Assembly: GCF_003725955.1 (NCBI RefSeq)
Contig: NZ_QIBZ01000008.1
Coordinates: 41,864-105,863 of the forward strand
Source of the DNA: Slackia isoflavoniconvertens
GTDB lineage: Bacteria; Actinomycetota; Coriobacteriia; Coriobacteriales; Eggerthellaceae
Length of the DNA: 64,000 nucleotides
Direction of reading: 5' to 3'
Shown here piece after piece: positions 17,838 through 27,143 of this stretch; within the stretch, counting starts at the first letter, position 1; every line of letters starts with the position of its first letter. The position numbers and the translations under genes were made by a program. The notes beneath the pieces were generated by a model. The model was not told where the DNA came from. It ran no database searches and saw nothing but the letters and a program-made list of their open reading frames with translations.

Positions 17838-18180
17838 CGCGCTCCTCCTCATTCAAATCGAAATCGGCGAATACCCGGCGGCCCAGTACCACAGCCGCCA
17901 CGATGGCGGCGATCCATGTGCCAAGCGTTCCGCCGAACACCCAAATAGGCGTTCCGAATACTTCCACATCGAACGCGGAAAGGCCGAAGCCTGCCGCTAT
18001 CCACACCACCACAACAATCACGAGCGCGACCACGGTCGCCTTCGCCTCGCGATTGGCTTGCGCCATTTTCTCGCGATAGGTCCACTGCTTCTTTTCCGGC
18101 AGCACAAATAACTCCTCTCCTTCGGGCGCACACGCGCCGCGAACGATAACGCGCATATTGTACGCGCCGCCGACCTGCAT
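17824..18180 (-). CDS. DUF997/YhdT-family small membrane protein
   Basis: 118 residues from the ATG at 18180 (MQVGGAYNMRVIVRG), chosen for AAGGA about 10 nt upstream. Earlier ATGs at about 18200 lack a site. Two membrane helices (about 60-80 and 88-110, VVALVIVVVVWIAAGFG and GTWIAAIVAAVVLG) enclose FGTPIWVFGG, typical of YhdT. It overlaps panF by 14 nt and probably forms a complex with it or helps its assembly. Confidence 0.75.
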   Translation of the reverse strand: MQVGGAYNMRVIVRGACAPEGEELFVLPEKKQWTYREKMAQANREAKATVVALVIVVVVWIAAGFGLSAFDVEVFGTPIWVFGGTLGTWIAAIVAAVVLGRRVFADFDLNEEERDANN

Positions 18181-18273
18181 AAACGATTTTTCCTTATCCA
18201 TCGGCATTATGCGGGGGTAAGCGGGGTATTCCAAACGAGCGGCAAGGCTATACTTACACTCAGGAGGTGTGCT

Positions 18274-19815
18274 ATGCACTTGAAGAAAACGAAGCGCGGC
18301 GAGCGCGTATACCTTTCGGTTGTGCAGAACTACCGAGAAGGCGGGAAAACGAAGACAAAGACCATCGAGTCGATCGGCTACGTCGACCAATTCACAAGCC
18401 AATACGCCGACCCTATCGCCCACTTCCAAGCCTACGTCGCCGAGCTCAACGAACGGGCGAAAAGCGAAAACCCGCCCATCGCTTTCACATTTCCGCGCGA
18501 CGCGACCATCGATGACACCCATATTGCCCAAGCTCGCTGGGGAAGCGCCATCGCGCTCGCATACCTCGATGCGCTAGGCGTTCGGCGCTTCTTCGAAAAT
18601 CGCGCGGGACATGTCGGCTTTCCCGCGCATGCGGGCCGCATTTTTGAGATGCTCGCATCCGAACGCATGATTCACGTGGCCCCCAAGCGCGAGACGTGGC
18701 AACGCCGCGCCTCATTCCCGCGCACATGCGATTTCACCTTGGCCGATACGTACGCCGCCTTCCAGTGTTTCGCACGCAACGAGCGAGCGTTGGTGGCGCA
18801 TCTCTCGAAAACCTACCAGGCAATTCGTGAGCCCTACCAGGTCAATTCGGTACTGCTGGTTCTTGCTTCGTTCACCCTGGCCGACACAGGCGATGTGAAC
18901 GCGACAAACGCTCGACCGGCGGGCGGAATTGATCGCGACGAAGGGCTGTCGATGGGCATTGGCATGCTGCTCGACCGCACGGGCATTCCCATGACCTACC
19001 ATGTTACAAGTGCCACGCCGAGCGCCGATGAGGTATCGGGGCTCGTCGCGAGCGCGAAAGGCAATTTCGGCGCAAAACGCGTCATCGTGGTTGCGGGCCG
19101 CACTCCCCACGCGCGAGAAATCGCCGAGACGCTCGCCGAAAGCGGCGACGGGTTCGTCTTTTTCCGGCCACTCGAAACCGCCGCTTTCGACCTTCAGGCA
19201 TGGGTCGCCGATGCCTCCGATTACATCACCACGCAATCGGGCAGCTACAAGGTCAAATCGCGCACCGACGAGACGGCGGGCATTCGCGTCAAAGACACGG
19301 TGCTCTGGGGCCGCGACTACGCGAAAATCGCCCGCAAACAAGGCCGCGCCGAAGATGAGGCGCGAGATTTGGCCCTCGATGGCTATATTTGCATATCGTC
19401 AAGCGAAACGAAGCTCACCGCCGGCACGCTGTTCCATATCTATCGCGAGCTGTGGCGCCTCACCGAGCCATTCCAGCTGCTTGAATCCGATTTCTCGCCT
19501 TCGCCCTATCCCGTGGCCCACGCCATACACATGCGCGCGCATTTTCTGATGTGCTACGCCGCATTCTTCGCCTTGCGCCTGCTTCGCAGCGATATGGGAT
19601 GGAGCAGAAACGCCGCCCAAGTTGCCGATGCGCTTTTGCGCATGGAAGGCAGCCACCTGGCCGAAAATTGGTTTTTGTTCAGCTACCGAAGTCCCATAAC
19701 CGACGAAATAGAGCGGGCCGCGGGCGTTGATGTGGCGCGCAGGCTGCGAACGGCCGCCGACATTAAGCGCGACATTGCAAAAGCCCGTAAGCATATCGAG
19801 CGACAAGAAGGATAG
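18274..19815 (+). CDS. IS1634-family transposase-like protein lacking DDE residues
   Basis: 513 residues; a strong AGGAGGTG site precedes the ATG. The N-terminus (MHLKKTKRGERVYLSVVQNY, then TIESIGYVDQF) and the C-terminal block (MRAHFLMCYAAFFALRLLR) place it in the IS1634/IS4 transposase superfamily. The expected catalytic positions are altered. The YDVT-type Asp aligns with Val196 in VLLVLASF, the VVAD Asp with Gly275 in VIVVAGRT, and the Glu of W-x-IE with Thr397 in WRLTEPF. No flanking inverted repeats or target duplications were seen. It may be a domesticated DNA-binding protein or an old relic; the intact frame favours retention. Confidence 0.8.
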   Translation: MHLKKTKRGERVYLSVVQNYREGGKTKTKTIESIGYVDQFTSQYADPIAHFQAYVAELNERAKSENPPIAFTFPRDATIDDTHIAQARWGSAIALAYLDALGVRRFFENRAGHVGFPAHAGRIFEMLASERMIHVAPKRETWQRRASFPRTCDFTLADTYAAFQCFARNERALVAHLSKTYQAIREPYQVNSVLLVLASFTLADTGDVNATNARPAGGIDRDEGLSMGIGMLLDRTGIPMTYHVTSATPSADEVSGLVASAKGNFGAKRVIVVAGRTPHAREIAETLAESGDGFVFFRPLETAAFDLQAWVADASDYITTQSGSYKVKSRTDETAGIRVKDTVLWGRDYAKIARKQGRAEDEARDLALDGYICISSSETKLTAGTLFHIYRELWRLTEPFQLLESDFSPSPYPVAHAIHMRAHFLMCYAAFFALRLLRSDMGWSRNAAQVADALLRMEGSHLAENWFLFSYRSPITDEIERAAGVDVARRLRTAADIKRDIAKARKHIERQEG

Positions 19816-19822
19816 CGCATAT

Positions 19823-19850
19823 GAAAAAAGGCTCGCCAAGGCGAGCCTTT
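19823..19850. terminator. bidirectional terminator
   Basis: GGCTCGCC-AA-GGCGAGCC (about 19830-19847) is flanked by an A run on the left and TTTC on the right. It serves the transposase-like gene (plus) and the response-regulator gene (minus). Confidence 0.85.
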
Positions 19851-19872
19851 CGAAGTTCATTTTTGCTGCACT

Positions 19873-20586
19873 CTACAGCCCCAACGCCTTTTTCAGCGAG
19901 GAAACGCGGCGGCGAGAAACAGGGATTTTCTCGTCGGTTGCATTCAGCGACAAAAGCAGCGTACCGCCGGGAACGGGCTCGACCTCTTCGACATGCGAAA
20001 GGTTCACCAAGTAGCCGCGATGCACACGGAAGAAACCGTGGCCATCGAGGCGCTTTTCGAGCTGAGCGAGCGACACGGTGGAGAAGTAGCGGTCGTTGTC
20101 GGTTTGCAGGTACGCGTAATCGTCGCGCGCCATGACGAAACGAATGCTGTCGATGGGGATGAGAATCTTCTTGCCGCCCTTTTCGACAGGAATGCGCTCC
20201 GACTGGCTGGCCTTCACATGCAGCGTAATGTACTCGCTCGCGCGATTCACGGCCTGCTGCAGGCGATCGGTTTCGACCGGCTTCACCAAATAATCGACGG
20301 CATTCACTTTGAAGCCTTCGAGTGCATGCTCGCTATAGGCGGTAACGAAAATGACCGCCGGAGGATTCTTCAAACGCTGCAGGGCCTCGGCGAACTGAAT
20401 GCCATTGACCTCAGGCATGCTCACATCGAGGAACAGCACATCCACGGGGTAGCTCTGCATTTTCTCAATAGCCTCGCGCACGCTTGCGGCTTCGGCGAGC
20501 ACTTCGACCCCACCGACTTCGCCCAGCAAGTAACGCAGCTCGGAACGAGCAGGAGCTTCGTCGTCAACGATAATCGCGTTCAGCAC
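19873..20586 (-). CDS. LytTR-family response regulator
   Basis: 237 residues from the GTG at 20586 (GGGGGA upstream; an in-frame TTG 12 nt earlier is less likely). The receiver domain (1-120) has the acidic pocket VDDE and phosphoacceptor Asp in VLFLDVSMPEV. The LytTR DNA-binding domain (about 135-237) shows IPIDSIRFVMARDDYAYLQT and FFRVHRGYLVNLSHVEEV. It is the partner of the LytS-like kinase encoded 270 nt upstream on the same strand. LytTR regulators often control cell-envelope or metabolite-transport genes. Confidence 0.9.
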   Translation of the reverse strand: MLNAIIVDDEAPARSELRYLLGEVGGVEVLAEAASVREAIEKMQSYPVDVLFLDVSMPEVNGIQFAEALQRLKNPPAVIFVTAYSEHALEGFKVNAVDYLVKPVETDRLQQAVNRASEYITLHVKASQSERIPVEKGGKKILIPIDSIRFVMARDDYAYLQTDNDRYFSTVSLAQLEKRLDGHGFFRVHRGYLVNLSHVEEVEPVPGGTLLLSLNATDEKIPVSRRRVSSLKKALGL

Positions 20587-20853
20587 AGCATCCCCCAATA
20601 ACTGGAAAGTTCGTATAAGGAAGGCGGACTCAAGCGCCCCATGCCAACGGCGTAAAACCGTCGGCGAGCGATGCCCGTATACGAATAGTAGCCCAAATTC
20701 GCGATGTTTAAAAGCATGGAAACCCTAGAATGGCACACCTTTAGCCCCACTTCACGCAAGCTATAGATATCGCCAATGAATAATGCCGTTCATCAGGAAA
20801 TTCATACCTTTCGCCAGCTCAGGAAAACCAGTCGCCGACAAAACGCCATAACG

Positions 20854-22149
20854 CTAGTCTTCCACCAAGCCGTCTTTCATGAACATGGTCACACGGGTGC
20901 CATTGCCTGGCGTCGAATCAACCTCCATGCGCGACTCAGTACCGAAATAACCGCGCAAGCGCTCGTTGATGTTCTTCATTGCGATGCCCAAGCCCTTCGA
21001 GGCTTCGGGACGCAAAAGCTTGCGGCGCTGCTCGGCATCCATGCCCACGCCGTTGTCGGAGACGGTGATATACAAGTCATCGCCTTCGCTGTACGCCAAA
21101 ATATGAATCTCAAGCTTTCCTTCTTGCGGCATGGCGTGGCGCACGGCGTTTTCCACAAGCGGCTGCACCATGAACGCGGGCACCATCACGCTTTCAAGGC
21201 CCGGCTCGATATCGATGTCCATGGCAAGGCGGTCTTCGCCGAATCGCGCCACTTCGAACGTAAAGTAGCGCATCGTCTGCTCGACCTCCCGCGACAGCTC
21301 AAGCAAATCGTCGGAGTTCTCAAGCGTACGACGGTAAAACACAGCGAACTCGCGCAGCAGCATGCGTGCGCGATCGGGGTCGGTGCGCACGAGCGACGCA
21401 ATGGTGTTGATGGTATTGAACAGGAAGTGCGGGTTGATTTGACTCTGGAGCGCCTTGAGCTCCATGGTGGTCGCAAGCTTGGTTTGTTGTTCCAGCTCAA
21501 CGGCGGCAATCTGCGTCGAAAGCAGCTGCCCCAAGCCCTCCGCGAGCGCCACCTGCGTTTCGGTGATGTCGCGCGAACGGCGATAGTAAAACTTCAGCGT
21601 GCCAATAATGGCGTCGCCTCGCGTAAGCGGCACGATAATGCCGGCTCGCAGGCCTTTGATGCTATCGGGGAATCCAATCTCTTGCGGTGTGCCCAGCACA
21701 CGCAGCTTGCCGTCTTCAAGCGTGGCATGCGTAGCCTTTGTGCGAATGGGCGCGCCGCCTGGGCTGATTTCTTCGTCGTCTCCAGCATAACCCAAAATCG
21801 ATTCACGATCGGTAATCGCCACAGCCTGCGCCCCAATGGCGGGCAGCAGCAAATGGCACACCTTCTGCGCCGTGGGAATGTCGAAACCCTCTTGGAAGCA
21901 CGCAAGCGTTTGCGACGCGATTTTAAGAATCGTATCGGACTGACGAGCACGCACCGTATCGGGATTAAGGCGCGAATAGATGAGCAGTGCCACGGAAATG
22001 GTGAACGAAATACCCGCGACCACGTTCAAATTGCCCACCGTTTCGGGCCAGGCCATCGCGCACGCAAGCACCGCGGCCGAGAGCACGCATATCGCCGCAA
22101 GCACGACATCGAGCACGCGCGCATATATGTTTCGAGGTGGTTTGGACAT
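20854..22149 (-). CDS. LytS-type sensor histidine kinase with GAF domain
   Basis: 431 residues from the ATG at 22149 (AAAGGAA upstream). Two N-terminal membrane helices (about 10-60) lead to a GAF-like sensor region (about 80-215). The HisKA_7/LytS dimerisation-phosphorylation motif INPHFLFNTINTIASLV contains the phospho-His, and a HATPase domain follows (QPLVENAVRHAM, VSDNGVGMD, GLGIAMKNI). There are far fewer membrane segments than in LytS or BtsS (usually 5-8), so the signal may be read by GAF. It is cognate to the downstream LytTR regulator. Confidence 0.88.
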   Translation of the reverse strand: MSKPPRNIYARVLDVVLAAICVLSAAVLACAMAWPETVGNLNVVAGISFTISVALLIYSRLNPDTVRARQSDTILKIASQTLACFQEGFDIPTAQKVCHLLLPAIGAQAVAITDRESILGYAGDDEEISPGGAPIRTKATHATLEDGKLRVLGTPQEIGFPDSIKGLRAGIIVPLTRGDAIIGTLKFYYRRSRDITETQVALAEGLGQLLSTQIAAVELEQQTKLATTMELKALQSQINPHFLFNTINTIASLVRTDPDRARMLLREFAVFYRRTLENSDDLLELSREVEQTMRYFTFEVARFGEDRLAMDIDIEPGLESVMVPAFMVQPLVENAVRHAMPQEGKLEIHILAYSEGDDLYITVSDNGVGMDAEQRRKLLRPEASKGLGIAMKNINERLRGYFGTESRMEVDSTPGNGTRVTMFMKDGLVED

Positions 22150-22278
22150 GAGGTTCCTTTCATACGTTGGGCAGCGCCGCCCGCTGGGCGGAATTTCAAG
22201 AACGTCTCTTGAAGAAGGAGATCGATCCGAGCCGCCATGCACCACATTCACACGACGCGTCGGCGCGATCGCCTTCCC

Positions 22279-23220
22279 CTAAATCACGCTTGCTTCATTC
22301 ACGACCAAAAGCACGGCCATCAGCAGCAAAAATAGCGCAAAGGCAAAACGCAACGCACGCTCGGGCACACGCTTCACCAAGTTGGCGCCGACAATCGCGC
22401 CAGGAATAGAACCGATCATCATCGCAACGCCGACCATGTAGTCGATATTGCCCAAAACAGCCTGCTCAATAACGCCGGGAATCGCCAGAATACACACCGC
22501 GGTAAGCGACGTGCCCGACGCCAAGCGCATGGGAATTCCGAGCATGCTCACGAATAGCGGCACCATAATGAAACCGCCGCCCACGCCCACATATCCGCTC
22601 ATGAAGCCGGCAACAACGCCGATGAGCGCCACCTTCGCCACGTATTTGGGGATGAGCTTGATTGCCGGCGCCTCGAGAGGAGCGGCCTGTGCCCCTGCGG
22701 CACTCGAGCCGCCCGCCGCCACAGGTACCGTCGCCGTAAGGCTTGCCGCTGTCGCATCGCCCGTCGCTACAGCAGCGCCCACCGCCGCCGTGTCGCTCGT
22801 CGTCGACTTCTTCTCGCACGCCTTGCGACTTCCCTTCGCTGCGCCACCCTTTGGCGCTGCCAGCGCCTTTTTCAGCATAGTGAACGACGAGTACATCACG
22901 ACAACCGCAGCTGCGCCCATAATCGCCCAACCCGGCGACACGTTTGCGGCCCACACGCCAACGGGCGAGAGGCACGCGCCCGTCAGGCCGCACACAATTC
23001 CCACCCGCGGCAGGGACGTCTTGTTTTTAGCATGCTTCCACATACCCGAAATCGACGTTGGCACAATGGTGAACAGCGAAGTCGCCGTAGCGGCAATGGG
23101 CTCCATGCCAAAAGCCAGGCGGAACAGGGGCACCATAACGGTGCCGCCACCAATACCCAAAAGCCCTGAAAGCACGCCGACGCCCACGCCAACGAGCGCG
23201 GCGATGAAGAACGAAACCAT
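22279..23220 (-). CDS. TauE/SafE-family sulfite/organosulfonate exporter
   Basis: 313 residues with about eight membrane helices. The family signature appears twice: GLLGIGGGTVMVPLF near the start and GYVGVGGGFIMVPLFV in the second half, as expected for the duplicated fold. The central cytoplasmic loop (about 115-190) is unusually long and rich in Ala, Thr and Ser. The substrate cannot be read from sequence; the family exports sulfite, sulfoacetate and similar anions. Its stop at 22279 is 130 nt upstream of the LytS kinase start, so the two may be co-transcribed. Confidence 0.88.
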   Translation of the reverse strand: MVSFFIAALVGVGVGVLSGLLGIGGGTVMVPLFRLAFGMEPIAATATSLFTIVPTSISGMWKHAKNKTSLPRVGIVCGLTGACLSPVGVWAANVSPGWAIMGAAAVVVMYSSFTMLKKALAAPKGGAAKGSRKACEKKSTTSDTAAVGAAVATGDATAASLTATVPVAAGGSSAAGAQAAPLEAPAIKLIPKYVAKVALIGVVAGFMSGYVGVGGGFIMVPLFVSMLGIPMRLASGTSLTAVCILAIPGVIEQAVLGNIDYMVGVAMMIGSIPGAIVGANLVKRVPERALRFAFALFLLLMAVLLVVNEASVI

Positions 23221-23240
23221 GAATGAACTTCCCGTAAACC

Positions 23241-24542
23241 CTATTCTGCGTTGCCTATATTAAGGCGAATCTCCGTCGTTGCGCCAGGGTCGATTCCGCC
23301 GGCGGCTCCCCATGCCGCGCGCTGGGCGCGTTGTGCCTCGGCTTGCCGCACATCGCGGTTCGACGAGCTCAAAAGCACGCTTTGGAGAATCGCGTCGTTC
23401 GCCATGCGCTTCATGACCGCAGGCCATATCGACTGGAAGCCGAAATACTTCGAACAGTGGGCTTCGGCATATCGAGATGCCTCGCCCGTGGCCGCTCTTG
23501 CCGCGCGACGATACCCGGCGCCATCGGGGCGCCCGAAGCTACGCAGCCACGCCGTGCGCTTAATGCGGCGCGTGATGCCCGGCTCCAAGAAAGGCCCTGG
23601 GTACGGCAGCAACGATTGCGGCTTGATCTGCAGCAGGTCGATTTGGGTTCGCCCGTATTCCACCTTGCGATACTCGTAGAGCCAACGGAAGATGTCTTGG
23701 CGGAAGCGAAGACCTTCACGCTTGGTTTCGGGCGGAAGGTGATGCATGTACCACGTGTTGTCGAACCAGATATCGCTGCCGTACATGCGCAAATCGAGCA
23801 TGTAATCCAAATCTTCTCCGCGGGCGATCCACGGGTCGAACGACACGCGACGAAATGCCTCGCGATGAAGCGCCAAACAACCACCGCACACATGGTTCGA
23901 GCGAGACAGGCGCGGGCCCTTCATGGCTTTGGAAATCCACTTGTTGAATGCGGTGGCCTGGTCCCAATAGCGGTTGTACCATTTCGTGGATCGGCTCGAG
24001 AGGTATTCGCCTTCTTTGTTCAGATAAAAGCCCGACTTCGCAAGAATAGGCACGCCGCTTCGCGTAAGCTTGCCCAGGCCATACATCGCCTTTTCCAGAA
24101 ACGCGGGATCGTCGATCACCACATCATCGTCGACGAATACCACCGAATCGAAATCGAGTGCGCCCGCAAGAAGAAGCCCCAGGTTGCGCATTGCGCCATA
24201 GCCTGCAAGACCCACTTCGTTGCGCAGTCCAATGTTGAGCTGCTCCATGCGCTGGCGCACAAGCGCCATCTCGGGAGCGCCCACCACGGCGATATTCAAA
24301 TCGGGAAATTGCTCGGCAACGGCGCGAATTTTGCTCGCGGCCTTATTCTCGATAGCGGGTTCGGCAATCACGAGCACAATGATATGCCCAAGCCCGCGCA
24401 CGCACCGAAGCGATTCGAGGCAACGGGGCAACTCGCCCGAGGCCGACATCGATGTCGTATGGTCATATGTCGTGGTAACAGGACCCGATTCAACGCGCCC
24501 ACGCGCGGACACGAACGTGGGAATAATCACAACTGGGTTCAT
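23241..24542 (-). CDS. GT-A fold glycosyltransferase
   Basis: 433 residues from the ATG at 24542. The N-terminus MNPVVIIPTFVSAR and the metal-binding VVFVDDDVVI (DxD type) identify a GT-A glycosyltransferase. GGCLALHREAFRRV and ARGEDLDYMLDLRMYG are the acceptor and catalytic-base region (E-D-x-D). It has no obvious membrane helix. The C-terminal ~150 residues are basic and Ala/Arg-rich. The donor and acceptor cannot be predicted; surface polysaccharide is a reasonable guess. It precedes the TauE/SafE gene with a 20-nt gap, likely one transcript. Confidence 0.75.
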   Translation of the reverse strand: MNPVVIIPTFVSARGRVESGPVTTTYDHTTSMSASGELPRCLESLRCVRGLGHIIVLVIAEPAIENKAASKIRAVAEQFPDLNIAVVGAPEMALVRQRMEQLNIGLRNEVGLAGYGAMRNLGLLLAGALDFDSVVFVDDDVVIDDPAFLEKAMYGLGKLTRSGVPILAKSGFYLNKEGEYLSSRSTKWYNRYWDQATAFNKWISKAMKGPRLSRSNHVCGGCLALHREAFRRVSFDPWIARGEDLDYMLDLRMYGSDIWFDNTWYMHHLPPETKREGLRFRQDIFRWLYEYRKVEYGRTQIDLLQIKPQSLLPYPGPFLEPGITRRIKRTAWLRSFGRPDGAGYRRAARAATGEASRYAEAHCSKYFGFQSIWPAVMKRMANDAILQSVLLSSSNRDVRQAEAQRAQRAAWGAAGGIDPGATTEIRLNIGNAE

Positions 24543-24718
24543 GGGCACTCTTTTCCATCGCTCGAGGCAAGGTGCGTGTCCTCGCCTCGGCGAAGCCGTA
24601 TTTCAGTTACGGTTATTCTACCCCTTTGTTCCGCCCCGCCCCAACGCAACGTATAATGCCCTGGTATTACTTGCGATGCAGCCCATGCGGCCAAGCACGC
24701 TCCAACCAAGGAGAACCC

Positions 24719-26080
24719 ATGAAAACCCACCGTCCCTACCCTATGGCATTCATCACGCCCAAAGGCGAACGCGCATGCCGCGCCGGCCACCCTTGGGTCT
24801 ACGATGCGGAAGTCGAGCGCATCGTAGAAGCGGGCGACCCCAAAGAAGCGGCTCGCACGTGGAAAGAATCGATCGAGTCGGGTGGAATCACCCCGGAAAA
24901 CGGCGCCCTCGTCGACGTGCTCTCACGCAAAGGCGCATACCTTGGCACAGGTATCTTCTCGCAGCAAAGCAAGATTCGCATTCGCCTGCTTTCAACCAAC
25001 GCGAACGACGCGTTCGATTCGGCGTTTTGGGAACGCAAGATTCGTTGGGCTTGGAACCATCGTCGCGCCGTGATGGGCGACGACGTTTCCGCCTGCCGCA
25101 TGATTTTCTCCGAGGCCGATGGCTTTTGCGGCCTTGTTGTCGATCGATTCAACGACGTGCTCGTAACCCAAACGCTCGCCTACGGCATGGAACGCCTGAA
25201 GCCCGTCGTGTTCCCCCTGCTTGTGAAGGTGCTCGCTGAAGATGGCGTCGTCATTCGCGGCATCTACGAGCGCAATGACGTGTCGACGCGCAAACTCGAA
25301 GGCCTTCAGGAAAGCTGCGGCTGGTTCCCCCTGGAAAACGATTTTGGTGGCTTAGGGGCTCAGCCCGCGCTTTCGGCGGTGCCCGCGCCTCTCGCGCCAA
25401 GCGACGAAGCCGCAGCGGCATTCGGCCCCACCACGACCGAAATCATCGAAAACGGCGTGCGCTACCATGTCGATTTCGAAAACGGCCAGAAAACCGGTTT
25501 CTTCCTCGACCAGAAATACAACCGCCGCGCCGTGGCCAATATCGCCCGCGGGCGTCGCGTGCTCGACTGCTTTACGCACACGGGTTCGTTCGCCCTAAAC
25601 GCTGCCGCTGGCGGAGCCGAGCACGTGCATGCCGTCGACATCTCTCAACTCGCGGTCGACATGGCGGAATCGAATGCCCGTCTGAACGGCTTCGAAAATC
25701 GCATGAGCTTCCAGGCCGTCAACGTGTTCGATTTGCTGCCCGAAATCGAGGCCCAGAAAAAAGCACCATACGACTTCATCATTCTTGACCCGCCGGCGTT
25801 CACGAAGAGCCGCAAGACCATCGATTCGGCTACACGTGGCTACCACGAGATCAACTACCGCGCCATGAAAGCCCTGCCGCGCGGCGGATACTTGGCCACT
25901 TGCAGCTGCTCGCACTTCATGGATACCGACCGCTTCCGCAAAATGCTCGTGAGCGCGGCGCACGATGCCGGCGTTCAGCTGCGCCAAATCGAGGAACGCC
26001 AGCAATCGCCCGACCATCCCATCGTATGGGGCGTGCCCGAAACCGACTACCTCAAATTCTTCTTGTTCCAGGTTGTGTAA
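24719..26080 (+). CDS. RlmI-like 23S rRNA (cytosine-C5) methyltransferase
   Basis: 453 residues from the ATG at 24719 (AAGGAG upstream). An N-terminal PUA domain (about 1-110, GHPWVYDAEVER) is followed by a central EEHEE-like region (ADGFCGLVVDRF) and a C-terminal Rossmann methyltransferase. The motifs include GQKTGFFLDQKYNR, VLDCFTHTGSFALNA (SAM binding), DFIILDPPAFTKS (catalytic region) and LATCSCSHFM with the catalytic Cys. It is expected to methylate 23S rRNA. A ~25-residue insert (about 205-235, Ala-rich) is unusual. It is monocistronic. Confidence 0.85.
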   Translation: MKTHRPYPMAFITPKGERACRAGHPWVYDAEVERIVEAGDPKEAARTWKESIESGGITPENGALVDVLSRKGAYLGTGIFSQQSKIRIRLLSTNANDAFDSAFWERKIRWAWNHRRAVMGDDVSACRMIFSEADGFCGLVVDRFNDVLVTQTLAYGMERLKPVVFPLLVKVLAEDGVVIRGIYERNDVSTRKLEGLQESCGWFPLENDFGGLGAQPALSAVPAPLAPSDEAAAAFGPTTTEIIENGVRYHVDFENGQKTGFFLDQKYNRRAVANIARGRRVLDCFTHTGSFALNAAAGGAEHVHAVDISQLAVDMAESNARLNGFENRMSFQAVNVFDLLPEIEAQKKAPYDFIILDPPAFTKSRKTIDSATRGYHEINYRAMKALPRGGYLATCSCSHFMDTDRFRKMLVSAAHDAGVQLRQIEERQQSPDHPIVWGVPETDYLKFFLFQVV

Positions 26081-26228
26081 AGGCGGAGCAAGAAGGGACA
26101 AACGCGCCCGTTCGCTCATTTGTTCGTTCGTTTTGAAACGATCTGCTCGTCTCGCAACGAGGCTTGAAGCTTCCCCGCAAAGCCTTCAGCCTGCCACTCA
26201 GCGCGGCACGCCCCATCGGAGCCGCACA

Positions 26229-26258
26229 TAAAAAGCCCGCTCGATTGAGCGGGCTTTC
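26229..26258. terminator. bidirectional terminator
   Basis: GCCCGCTC-GATT-GAGCGGGC (26235-26254), with A run left and TTTCT right. It lies between the convergent methyltransferase and membrane-protein genes. Confidence 0.85.
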
Positions 26259-26260
26259 TG

Positions 26261-26869
26261 CTATTCAGATTTCTTTTCGCCTTCGGACGTCTCTTCAGGC
26301 TTTGCCTTGCGAATGAAGGAATGGCCGAAGCGCTTCTTTTCCGCCTTCGCGGCCTCACGTTCAGCCTCCTTAGCGGCATCGATCTTGTTCTTCGCTGCCG
26401 TGGTGGGATGCTTCTTGGCCTCTTTGGGGTGCTTCTTGAGCATCTCCATTTGGTACTCGCGGCGAACCTTGCGCACCTTGGCGAAGTCAAACCACAAAGC
26501 GCCGATAATCAACGCGTATGCGGGAATCAGGAAGCACCACGTCATAGTCGGGTTATCGGGCCACCAGGAGCCAGCGCCCATGGCGACCAACGTGCAGACG
26601 ATAGCGCCGCCGAGCATGCCCCACCAAATGCGCTTGTACTTTTTGTACTGAGCCGTAGGCGGATTGTAATACTTGCGGTCGAGCTCTGCCTGCTTTTGGC
26701 GAGCGGCCTTTTGCGCAGCTTTCTTTTCCTGAGGAGTCTTCTGCGTGGACTTCACGTACACGCTCGACGCGGCTTTGGACTTCGGCTTGAGCGACGAGGC
26801 AGATTTCTTGGTCTGGCCCTTCGGTCCGTCGGTCTGATAGCGGTCGTTCATCGGGTTTCGTGTGCTCAT
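26261..26869 (-). CDS. hypothetical two-TM protein with basic termini
   Basis: 202 residues from the ATG at 26869 (MSTRNPMNDRYQ). A Lys/Gln-rich N-terminal region of about 85 residues (KKAAQKAARQKQAELDRKYY) is followed by two membrane helices (about 95-115 and 122-142, IVCTLVAMGAGSWW and TWCFLIPAYALIIGALWF). A highly charged C-terminal coiled coil (EAEREAAKAEKKRFGHSF) follows. Both termini are cytoplasmic by the positive-inside rule. The family is not recognised, although proteins of this layout are common in actinobacteria. Confidence 0.65.
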   Translation of the reverse strand: MSTRNPMNDRYQTDGPKGQTKKSASSLKPKSKAASSVYVKSTQKTPQEKKAAQKAARQKQAELDRKYYNPPTAQYKKYKRIWWGMLGGAIVCTLVAMGAGSWWPDNPTMTWCFLIPAYALIIGALWFDFAKVRKVRREYQMEMLKKHPKEAKKHPTTAAKNKIDAAKEAEREAAKAEKKRFGHSFIRKAKPEETSEGEKKSE

Positions 26870-26924
26870 ATGGATACTTTTCTTCTCGAAAACACTTGGT
26901 AAATCCAAAGCATAAATAATAAAG

Positions 26925-26962
26925 AAAGGCCCCATCAAAGGCAAACCTCCAATGGGACCTTT
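26925..26962 (-). terminator. terminator downstream of purC
   Basis: AAAGGCCCCAT (26925-26935) pairs with ATGGGACCTTT (26952-26962), one G-T pair; on the minus strand it runs into a T-rich stretch. Confidence 0.65.
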
Positions 26963-27143
26963 TGGCGTTTCATTGAAAAACGTCGCATTAACGCCAAAAT
27001 TGGCAGGTGGCTTTATCGCATAAAGGGAGCAAAGAAGACGCGGGCGCACCTCGAGGCATTCCCCATGCGCAGCCTACATGCGCTATCGCACAACTCGTCA
27101 TGCCAGCAATGTGGCGCATTCAAAATCGTGAAACGGGTGCCAT

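Noticed and set aside
16449..17948. 499-codon plus-strand open frame opposite panF
   Set aside because: It is a shadow of the high-GC panF gene: basic, His/Arg-rich composition, no ribosome site, no recognisable domain.
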